Source: Phycisphaerae bacterium (GTDB lineage: Bacteria > Planctomycetota > Phycisphaerae > Phycisphaerales > SM1A02). From it: a DNA stretch of 64,000 nt. Location of the stretch: NCBI GenBank assembly GCA_002683195.1, contig NYSW01000079.1, positions 27,262-91,261 on the forward strand, in the 5' to 3' direction. This document shows, piece after piece, positions 1 to 7,063 of this stretch. Every line of letters begins with the position of its first letter. Position 1 is the stretch's first letter. Made by a program: the position numbers and the translations under genes. The notes below the pieces were generated by a model, which was not told the origin of the DNA, did no database searches, and saw nothing but the letters and a program-made list of their open reading frames with translations.

Positions 1-420
1 GAGTCGGTCAAATCACTTCGAACCCTTCCGGCCGGACGAATGGTCGATGCTCTGGCGTACGGTTCCGCCGATCGGGACGCCGTCATCCGAGGGTTGTCCG
101 ATCTGTTCCTGACCGGGCGCTACGACCTCGGGCTCAGTTTCCTCGCCCCGAACACCACGGAGCCCAGCCGCCCCGCCGACGGGTGGCTGCCGCTTCGAAT
201 CGGTCTGCTCAGCGAGGCCCTCGCCGACGCCGATGCCGCGCCCGATGCCTGGATTCCCCTCCTGGTGTCCGTCACTCGTCTCCATCGCGTCGATACCCAG
301 ATCGCCGCGTTGCGGATGATCGAGCACGGCTACGACCGAATCCACGACAGCGAGAAGCTCCCCCCCGACTTGAAGGCGACCCTGGAAGACACCCTGCTGA
401 AGATCGCCTTCCGTGGCTGA
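1..420 (+). CDS. C-terminal part of an unknown protein, cut by the left window edge
   Basis: The reading frame is open from the first base of the window to a TGA at 418-420, so this is the 3' end of a longer gene. The visible 139 residues are mainly helix-forming, rich in Ala, Leu and Asp, with no signal peptide, membrane segment or recognisable motif. An internal ATG at 40 is not a convincing start because the frame continues upstream without a stop. The next gene starts with GTG at 413, inside the last codons of this one, which suggests translational coupling to the RarD-like transporter. I do not recognise the family. Confidence 0.7.
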   Translation, partial: ESVKSLRTLPAGRMVDALAYGSADRDAVIRGLSDLFLTGRYDLGLSFLAPNTTEPSRPADGWLPLRIGLLSEALADADAAPDAWIPLLVSVTRLHRVDTQIAALRMIEHGYDRIHDSEKLPPDLKATLEDTLLKIAFRG

Positions 421-1480
421 TACCCCCTCCGGAAACCCAGGCAATACATCCGGAAGTGGATCCATCGGCGTCGCCCAGGCGCTGGGGGCGTACCTGTGGT
501 GGGGGCTGGTGACGGGGATCTACTTCAAGTCGCTGGCCGAAGTCTCACCCATCGAACTGCTCGCCTGGCGGGTGCTCGCTGGCCTCCCGGTCATGCTGCT
601 GCTGCTCGCCATGCCGCCCGGGTACGGTCGCATACGCAAGGCACTCCAGAACCGGCGCGACGTGGGGATCCTCCTGCTCTCCACCGCCCTGATCACGTTG
701 AACTGGTTCACGTTCATCTACGCCGTGGTCTCGGATCGCCTGGTCGAAGCGAGCCTCGGCTACTTCATCAACCCGATCGTCACCGTCTTGCTCGGGCGGT
801 TCGTGCTCGGCGAACGGCTGCGCTCGCTGCAACTGGCGGCGGTCTGGCTGGCGGTCATCGGCGTGATCATCTTCGGCTGGACGGACATCATCGGTGCGAC
901 GGCGGCACCCGTGGCCGATGCCGGAGCCTCATCGTCCGCGTTGGAATTCCTGCATCGTCTCCCCTGGATCGCCTGCGTCCTCCCGCTTTCCTTTGGTGCC
1001 TACGGCCTGCTGCGAAAGCAGATGAACGCGGATTCGACCGCCGGTCTGACCATCGAGATGGCGATCCTCCTGCCGTTCATGCTCGGGCTTGAACTGATGA
1101 TCGCTTGGCGTGGCGAATCGATGTTCGCCGCGGGTGACACCAGGCTCGACGTCCTGCTTCTGGCGGGGGGGATCGTGACCGCCCTCCCGCTGATTCTCTT
1201 CGCGGCCGCCGCCCGCCGGCTCCGCCTTGCGACGATCGGACAACTCCAATATCTCGCCCCGACGTGTCAGTTCCTGCTCGCGACGCTGGTGTTCGGAGAA
1301 CCCATCAACACCGGGAAAATCGTGGCATTCGGAGTCATCTGGATCGCGATCGGACTCTACTCCTGGGATTCGATCCAAGGATGGCGTGAGGGTGGGAACG
1401 GCGCTGATGATCCGCCGGACTCCGGTCCGATTCTCGACCAGCACCCCTCGGATGTCTCTGCACGTGGACCGAAGGCATGA
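413..1480 (+). CDS. rarD: RarD-type EamA/DMT family permease
   Basis: Inner-membrane transporter of the drug/metabolite transporter superfamily, 355 aa with a GTG start. About ten hydrophobic segments are visible. Segments characteristic of RarD are present: YFKSLAEVSPIELLAWR near residues 41-57, an NWFTFIYAV block followed by EASLGYFINP near 102-125, and AARRLRLATIGQLQYLAPT in the second half. The two EamA halves are both complete. The acidic, Pro-rich C-terminus is a short cytoplasmic tail. The substrate is unknown; RarD proteins are named for chloramphenicol sensitivity, but their transported compound is generally unclear. It overlaps the preceding gene by 8 nt and converges on the phosphatase gene, whose stop lies 37 bp away. 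Confidence 0.9.
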   Translation: MADTPSGNPGNTSGSGSIGVAQALGAYLWWGLVTGIYFKSLAEVSPIELLAWRVLAGLPVMLLLLAMPPGYGRIRKALQNRRDVGILLLSTALITLNWFTFIYAVVSDRLVEASLGYFINPIVTVLLGRFVLGERLRSLQLAAVWLAVIGVIIFGWTDIIGATAAPVADAGASSSALEFLHRLPWIACVLPLSFGAYGLLRKQMNADSTAGLTIEMAILLPFMLGLELMIAWRGESMFAAGDTRLDVLLLAGGIVTALPLILFAAAARRLRLATIGQLQYLAPTCQFLLATLVFGEPINTGKIVAFGVIWIAIGLYSWDSIQGWREGGNGADDPPDSGPILDQHPSDVSARGPKA

Positions 1481-1516
1481 TGCCTCGGTGAACCGGGGAG
1501 CCACCGCGTCCTGCGA

Positions 1517-4000
1517 TCACTTCATCGGCGGAATTCGAAACGGAAACCCCGGATACTGAAGCTCGTCCGAAGTCGGCTCCACCCAGCGGGGCCAGGCCTC
1601 CAGTACCGCATCGCCACTGCCTGGCGCGACATCGATGATCCCGTAACCGGGCGAAAGATCGAAGAGTCGACGAGGCTCGAGGCCACGATCCTCAGGATTG
1701 GTCACCGCGATCACGGTCATCAGATTGCCGAAACCATCCTCGAAATCGCCGGCATAGCGAGGCGCACCCTCCCAGCGATCGGCTCCGGACTCGATCGGCA
1801 TCCACCGCCTTGGCCAGGTATTCGCCACCGCCGGCGGGGTGAATGCGAACGAGCCATCTCGGTAGTCGTCGACGCCATATTGAACGAGCGAACCCAGATG
1901 CTGATCACCACAGAGATGAATCGCATCGGCGGCCGCCAGGGTTCGAACGGCTCGAGTCCGAGCCGACTGCGGCCAACCTCCGGAATCCGTGTCCGCCGCC
2001 GGGCCGTCCGCTTCCGCGTACTCCCCGGCCGCGTGGATCTGGAGACTGGGAATCACGCCATCGTCGCGTCCCACGGGCAGCGTCGCGACGTTGACCCACG
2101 GGGTCTGGCTGAGCACGATCTTTCGCGGACTTCGCGGATCGCGCGACGTCGCCCACTCTTCGAGGAACGTCTCCTGTGACCCGCCGAGGAATTCCGCGTC
2201 CTCGACGTCCGCCGCCCGAGGATCGAAATCCGGATTGCGGAACCAACCGTTGCGAACCTGAGCCTCGGGAACCTTGACGCTCGCGGAATCCTTCCACATG
2301 CGATCCGCCACCACCGCGAAGTCCACCGGTCCGTAGCGAAGCCGGGTGGTGTAGGGCTTGATTCCCTGTCCGATCGGCCCCGGAACGCGGCACGCGGGAA
2401 GATTTCCGACCTGGGTTCGATGGATGGCATTCACCACTTCGCCGGAGAGCTTGTAGCCCCCGGCGTCCTGCACGGTCAGTCCGTCGCGAGCCTTGGCGCG
2501 AACTCCGCCGGCGCCCCAGATGTTCCCGTGATAGACGTCATGGTCATCGGGGATGATGACGCTCGGTCGGTCCCGCACCAGATCTCCGAACGCTCGAAGC
2601 CATCGCTGGTACTTGGTGTGATAGTCGAGGACGATCTTCCGGCGATCCGGACCCGTGATGTCGCCCTCGTAGATCTGGTCTCCGGCGAAGAAGTAGAAGT
2701 CCGGACGATGCATGGCGACGTTCGCCACGAGATCCTCGTGCGGGAACCAGACACCGGAACGATTCCAGGCCTTGTGCGCCGTCACGTTCTTCACGCAGTT
2801 CAGGCTGGCGATCCGCAGCGGACGATCGACGGGCGCAGCATGAATCTCGCCCGCACGCGTGAACGGCCTTCCATTGCAGGAGCCGGACACTCGGAAACGA
2901 CGGCCCAGGTACTCATCGACCTCCGGAACCTCGAAGTGAACCGTGTAACTGAGGTCCTCGAGGGTTCCCTCGGCGATCGGCCGCCATGCCCCATCCCGGG
3001 TCTCGAATTCCAAGGAGACGACGCCCACGTCTTCGGCCGCCATCGGCGGAAAGAGTGCGGTGAGCTTGAACGCATGAACACCATCGTCGTCTCGATCCAG
3101 GGTGTAGGTCGTCGCCAGCACCGGACCCCAGGAGTGATCGGTATCGTCAAGCCAGAATTCAAGGTCGTCGGATTCCAGTTCCAACCCGTCGAAGGACCAC
3201 CCGAGGCCATCCTTGCGATTCCCACGATGGGAGACCAGGGCAACCCCACCATCGATTCGATCCCGCGTCATCCCATCGACCTCGGCCGCGCCGAGCAGCC
3301 CGGTCTGATTCCGGACTTCCAGCCGAAGGTCGTACAGATCTCCAGGCCTGGGAATGATCACGACCTCGAGGATGCCCTCCTCCGGGTCGAAGGTCACATC
3401 ACCATCATCCATGCGCCTCGTTCCCGGCACCTTGACCAGGTCGTCAAGCGTGGTGTTGCGCGGCAACGACCAACTGAAACCACCCTTCTTGGGGGTGGAG
3501 AAGTCGAGAATCGCCGGCGTGCCGGTTCCGTCGACCACCGCCAGAAGACCACCATCGGGCGCGGGGACCTGTTGGACCAGCGCGGTGAGCCGAACGTCCA
3601 CCTCCGGTCCGCCCGCACCCAGAAGAATGCCCGCAAAGGCGCCCGGTTCGAGAACACCGCCGCCGACCGCACGAACGGTGGTTCGAATCATCAGGGGCGA
3701 AGCGGGGGCATCCGGATCGATGCGAAACTCCAGCGCGTGGGCGGTGCGAACCGGCAGCCGTGAGTCGTCGTTCACCAACCGACCTTGCTCGAGACGCCAA
3801 TCCTGCAGTCTCGACGGTTGCCAACCCGCACCGATCCACCGACGAGAGGCCACGGGATCGAGGGTGGCGACTCGAAGCCGTTTCATCTCGTCAGCCGCTG
3901 GCGATCGAGATTCAAGCATCGAGGCCTCGACCGGCAATTCCGGCCGGATGAGCATCAACAGCCCGACGGCCAGCAACGAAGAGATTCGAAACTTCAACAT
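1517..4000 (-). CDS. Exported PhoD-like metallophosphatase
   Basis: 827-aa secreted phosphatase of the calcineurin-like PhoD group, expected to hydrolyse phosphomono- or diesters outside the cytoplasm. I start it at the ATG at 4000, which has AGGA upstream and opens a good signal peptide (MLKFRISSLLAVGLLMLI...). The frame extends to 4093, but that part looks like untranslated leader. The N-terminal 380 residues are beta-rich and unassigned. Metal-site motifs follow: SLNCVKN near 400, GDQIYEGD near 437, DDHDVYHGN near 480, and CGDQHLGS near 697. The last two are the metal-binding Asp/His blocks of PhoD-like enzymes. The gene is monocistronic and divergent from the ThuA-like gene. The exact substrate cannot be told from sequence. 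Confidence 0.85.
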   Translation of the reverse strand: MLKFRISSLLAVGLLMLIRPELPVEASMLESRSPAADEMKRLRVATLDPVASRRWIGAGWQPSRLQDWRLEQGRLVNDDSRLPVRTAHALEFRIDPDAPASPLMIRTTVRAVGGGVLEPGAFAGILLGAGGPEVDVRLTALVQQVPAPDGGLLAVVDGTGTPAILDFSTPKKGGFSWSLPRNTTLDDLVKVPGTRRMDDGDVTFDPEEGILEVVIIPRPGDLYDLRLEVRNQTGLLGAAEVDGMTRDRIDGGVALVSHRGNRKDGLGWSFDGLELESDDLEFWLDDTDHSWGPVLATTYTLDRDDDGVHAFKLTALFPPMAAEDVGVVSLEFETRDGAWRPIAEGTLEDLSYTVHFEVPEVDEYLGRRFRVSGSCNGRPFTRAGEIHAAPVDRPLRIASLNCVKNVTAHKAWNRSGVWFPHEDLVANVAMHRPDFYFFAGDQIYEGDITGPDRRKIVLDYHTKYQRWLRAFGDLVRDRPSVIIPDDHDVYHGNIWGAGGVRAKARDGLTVQDAGGYKLSGEVVNAIHRTQVGNLPACRVPGPIGQGIKPYTTRLRYGPVDFAVVADRMWKDSASVKVPEAQVRNGWFRNPDFDPRAADVEDAEFLGGSQETFLEEWATSRDPRSPRKIVLSQTPWVNVATLPVGRDDGVIPSLQIHAAGEYAEADGPAADTDSGGWPQSARTRAVRTLAAADAIHLCGDQHLGSLVQYGVDDYRDGSFAFTPPAVANTWPRRWMPIESGADRWEGAPRYAGDFEDGFGNLMTVIAVTNPEDRGLEPRRLFDLSPGYGIIDVAPGSGDAVLEAWPRWVEPTSDELQYPGFPFRIPPMK

Positions 4001-4118
4001 GTCTGATTCCTGGAAGGAGGTTGCCCCGAGACTACCCCGCGAGCCTGATCCTTGAAGCGGCGGCGGAACTTCCGACCGTCGCATCTCGAACATCGATGTC
4101 GGGAGCTAGGCTGACCCC

Positions 4119-5135
4119 ATGACCCTTCTCACCCTCGTACCTCTGGCCTTCACGCTGTTCGCCACGGCGGAACCGCCATCGCCCCCCGCCGAGCCGTCTC
4201 CCCTGGTGGTACTGATCTCCGGCGACGAGGAATATCGCAGCGAAGAGACCCTGCCGATGCTGGCGTCGATCCTCCGGCGCGATTTCGGGTTTCGCACCAG
4301 GGTGCTCTTCAGTCTCGACGCCGAAGGGCGCGTCGATCCCGAACGACTCGATCACCTTCCGGGAACCGAGATCCTGGCCGACGCCGACCTTCTGATCCTG
4401 TTCACCAGGTTCCGAGCACTGCCGGAGTCGCAGGTGAGACCGATCCTGAATCACGCCGCCGCCGGGCGACCGATCGTCGGACTGCGGACCGCAACCCATG
4501 CCTTCCGGTATCCGCCAGATCATGAACTCGCTTCGACGTTGAACGAGGTCTGGCCACAACGAGTGCTCGGTCAGCGGTGGATCACCCATCACGGCCACTT
4601 CGACGAAGGCAAGGCTCCCCTCACCCGCGTGACGCCGACGGAAAAATCACATCCCACGACTCACGGCGTCGGCTCCTTCGATGCCTATTCCTGGCTGTAT
4701 CACGTCGAGGGAGGCGCAGACACGCTTCCGCCCGGCACCACGCGACTGGCGTCCGGTCGAGCCCTGAAGTCGATTCATGGAGAACGCCACGACCGGTTCC
4801 CACTGGAAAATCCGGTCGCCTGGGCGATCGAAAGAGAAGTTCCCGGCCTGCCCGACCGCGTGTTCTTCACCACGCTCGGACACCCGTATGACTTTCGGAG
4901 CGAGGATGCCCGCCGGCTCCTCGTACAGGGCGTGCTCTGGTCGCTGGGACGGGAATCAGAAATCCCCCCCACCGGTTTGCCGGTCGTCACCCCTCCGGGC
5001 TGGCGGCCGTCCAATGCTGGATTCGGTGCTCAACGTCCGCATCGCAATCCCGATATGGCGGTTCGAGAGCCTGACCAGGCCGCCGAAGCCGTGCTCCCCG
5101 ACGAACAAATCGAGGATCTGCAAACCCGGGATTGA
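4119..5135 (+). CDS. Exported ThuA-like (trehalose-utilisation fold) protein
   Basis: 338 aa with an N-terminal signal peptide (about residues 1-18, ending ATA-EPPSP). The body matches the ThuA domain, a class I glutamine-amidotransferase-like fold: LVVLISGDEEYRSEETLPML near 28-47, a DADLLILFTRFRALPE block near 88-103, GLRTATHAFRYP near 120-131, a late FFTTLGHPYDF block, then a conserved RRLLVQGVLWSLGR end. Planctomycetes carry many such proteins, often beside haem-binding dehydrogenases. Their role in sugar turnover is suspected but not proven. It is divergent from the PhoD-like gene. The last 55 residues are polar and probably disordered. Confidence 0.8.
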   Translation: MTLLTLVPLAFTLFATAEPPSPPAEPSPLVVLISGDEEYRSEETLPMLASILRRDFGFRTRVLFSLDAEGRVDPERLDHLPGTEILADADLLILFTRFRALPESQVRPILNHAAAGRPIVGLRTATHAFRYPPDHELASTLNEVWPQRVLGQRWITHHGHFDEGKAPLTRVTPTEKSHPTTHGVGSFDAYSWLYHVEGGADTLPPGTTRLASGRALKSIHGERHDRFPLENPVAWAIEREVPGLPDRVFFTTLGHPYDFRSEDARRLLVQGVLWSLGRESEIPPTGLPVVTPPGWRPSNAGFGAQRPHRNPDMAVREPDQAAEAVLPDEQIEDLQTRD

Positions 5136-5227
5136 TCAGTGCCTCAACTCGGTTATGATCATTTCCAGAAACCGCCTTGTCCGCGTCGCGACACCCGCGG
5201 CGTCAAGACATCGAAATTGAGGTTCGA

Positions 5228-6022
5228 ATGACGCAGATTCACCACCCGAGCCGGCACCAAACCGGATTCACCTTGGTCGAGCTTCTGGTCGTCATCGGAA
5301 TCATCGCGGTCCTGATCGCACTTGTCGTCTTCGGCAGCGGTGCTCTCAGGCAGACCTCGCGCGGCATGACCTGCCTCACCAATCAGCGACAGATCATGCT
5401 GGGCTGGGACGGCTACGCCACCGACAACTCGGGCCGCTACGTCGCACCGGATACCAACCGCAACCAACATGACTGGGTCCGATCGATCGGGACCAACCTC
5501 GGTCCTGGAAACGTGGAGCTGGAATCGGCCCTCACCGAAGGCGCCCTCTGGCCCTACCTGAATGATCTCCGACTCTATCGCTCACCCTTCGACCAATCCG
5601 ATCATCTTCGGACCTACTCGCTGAGCGCGTTCTTCAGTCAAGGCGAAGGGTCGGACCATTGGGGTGGCCCCCCAAGCTGGCAGATCGCCACCCGCAGTCG
5701 AATCCCCCGCCCCTCCGACACCATCTGCGTGGTCACCGAGTTCGACCATCGTGGCCACAACATCAATGGATGGGGCATCAGTCCCTACGGTCCGGATTGG
5801 ATCGATAAGTTGATGATCTGGGATACCGGCCACTTCAACTTCGCCTTCGCCGACGGACACGTCGAACGCCATAAATGGGCTGGTACGAGCTACAACGATC
5901 CCGATCCGATCGAAGTGGCGTTCATGCGACCCCAGACCAACGTCTACTACGCCGGGCCGGATTGGGATTGGATCTCAGAGCGACTCTTCCCCGGAAGTCG
6001 ATCGCTCTACGGAGGATGGTGA
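5228..6022 (+). CDS. Prepilin-like protein with H-X-DG C-terminal motif
   Basis: 264 aa. The N-terminus carries a type IV prepilin cleavage/methylation site, HQTG|FTLVELLVVIGII, with cleavage expected after Gly13, followed by one hydrophobic helix. Near the C-terminus it has FNFAFADGHVERH, the H-X(n)-DG type motif found in the large planctomycete family of pseudopilin-like proteins. The start at 5228 is preferred over 5177 because GAGG lies 5 nt upstream and the product then begins directly with a short positively charged leader. These proteins are exported by type II secretion/type IV pilus-like machinery. Their function is unknown and they occur in many copies per genome. The downstream lipoprotein gene overlaps its end. 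Confidence 0.85.
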   Translation: MTQIHHPSRHQTGFTLVELLVVIGIIAVLIALVVFGSGALRQTSRGMTCLTNQRQIMLGWDGYATDNSGRYVAPDTNRNQHDWVRSIGTNLGPGNVELESALTEGALWPYLNDLRLYRSPFDQSDHLRTYSLSAFFSQGEGSDHWGGPPSWQIATRSRIPRPSDTICVVTEFDHRGHNINGWGISPYGPDWIDKLMIWDTGHFNFAFADGHVERHKWAGTSYNDPDPIEVAFMRPQTNVYYAGPDWDWISERLFPGSRSLYGGW

Positions 6023-6444
6023 TCCTTTCTCGAAATCGCCCAAGCTGGCCCTGTTCAATGGTCGCCTCTTGTCTGGCTTTGATTCTCCCGGCACTCCATG
6101 GCTGCGGAAACACCACGCCACCGCCCGAGCCGAATCCCATCGGGCCGAGATCCAACGGACCTCAGGTCGATCTCGAGAAAATGCGCGAAGATCCGATCGT
6201 CCGCGCCTTCGAATCCGAGTGCGAGGCCTATCAGGCCATACGGGCTGAACTTCAGCCACTGGATGAAGCCCTCGGAGCGGGGACCCTCTCAGAAGCGGAC
6301 ATCGAACGCTGGAACGCCCTTCAGGCATCCGCCTCCGCGGAACGCAGCCGGCTCAATGCCATCATGTACGACGACCGAATGAGCGAGGATCAACGAGCCG
6401 CCATGTGGTGGATTCTCCGGGGCGAGCCGGCCTCCGGCGGCTGA
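6016..6444 (+). CDS. Small putative lipoprotein of unknown function
   Basis: 142 aa. A short signal sequence ends in LHGC, a plausible lipobox with Cys30 as the lipidated residue. The mature part begins with a Pro/Asn-rich linker (TTPPPEPNPIGP), then a helical, charged region of about 90 residues. The start is uncertain: ATG 6016 or GTG 6019 follows GGAGG closely, and ATG 6058 would leave a very short signal sequence. The gene overlaps the last codons of the prepilin-like gene, so the two are probably co-translated. No domain is recognised. Confidence 0.65.
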   Translation: MVILSRNRPSWPCSMVASCLALILPALHGCGNTTPPPEPNPIGPRSNGPQVDLEKMREDPIVRAFESECEAYQAIRAELQPLDEALGAGTLSEADIERWNALQASASAERSRLNAIMYDDRMSEDQRAAMWWILRGEPASGG

Positions 6445-6490
6445 TCTCCGATTTGAACACACGGCCTTCGTGGTGCTGTACATTCGAGGC

Positions 6491-6949
6491 ATGCTGCCCA
6501 CCACACAATCCGTCGATCGAGGACATCGAACCCTGTTGCTCGCTGCGGTACTGGCGCTCCCCGTGATACTCGGGGGATGCGTGTCGAATCCATTCCAGAA
6601 GAACTACACGGGTCGAACCCAACCGCTGGAAGGCACGCCCCAGCGACTCCAGAAGAAGGAGGCGCTTCGTCGCCTGGGTACCAGCCAGTTCGATGTGGAG
6701 ATCACCGCGGGAATGCTGCCCGACGATGACACCGCCCTGGCGGTCGCTCGGGACGTCGGCGCGAAATCATACTGGTGGACCAGCCGGCCCAAATTCAACG
6801 CCCGCAATGCCTCCGCCCAGCGAGTGAAGTCGCGAGGTCGCATCGGACAGACCGATCCCTCCGGAACGGGGTTCGGCGAGAAGTCGATCAAATGGTTCGA
6901 GTTCGAGGCGGTCTTCTACGCTGATCTCCCCGACGAAGACGAGGATTGA
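6491..6949 (+). CDS. Small putative lipoprotein of unknown function
   Basis: 152 aa. The ATG at 6491 opens a signal peptide with a hydrophobic stretch LLLAAVLALPVILGGC, a clear lipobox. The mature protein is hydrophilic, with an acidic tail (DLPDEDED). It contains a Trp-rich block (SYWWTS) and no domain I recognise. It follows the previous lipoprotein gene by about 45 bp in the same orientation, so the set 5228-6949 could be one transcript. That transcript would end at the strong hairpin at 6997-7032. Confidence 0.65.
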   Translation: MLPTTQSVDRGHRTLLLAAVLALPVILGGCVSNPFQKNYTGRTQPLEGTPQRLQKKEALRRLGTSQFDVEITAGMLPDDDTALAVARDVGAKSYWWTSRPKFNARNASAQRVKSRGRIGQTDPSGTGFGEKSIKWFEFEAVFYADLPDEDED

Positions 6950-6996
6950 TTCCGCCTCGAGCCCGCCCGCGACCGTTCCGAACGGAACGAAAAGAA

Positions 6997-7032
6997 TCGC
7001 CCCCCGATGGCACTGAGGCCATCGGGGGGCGA
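6997..7032. terminator. Bidirectional rho-independent terminator between convergent genes
   Basis: A 14-15 bp perfect stem, CGCCCCCCGATGGC paired with GCCATCGGGGGGCG, with a 6-nt loop ACTGAG. On the minus strand the stem is followed by GATTCTTTTCG, a fair U-tract; on the plus strand by GAATTTC. It sits between the plus-strand lipoprotein gene (stop 6949) and the minus-strand metalloprotease gene (stop 7064), so it can end both transcripts. Confidence 0.85.
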
Positions 7033-7063
7033 ATTTCATCTGGCGTTCGAGGTTTGCCGCAGG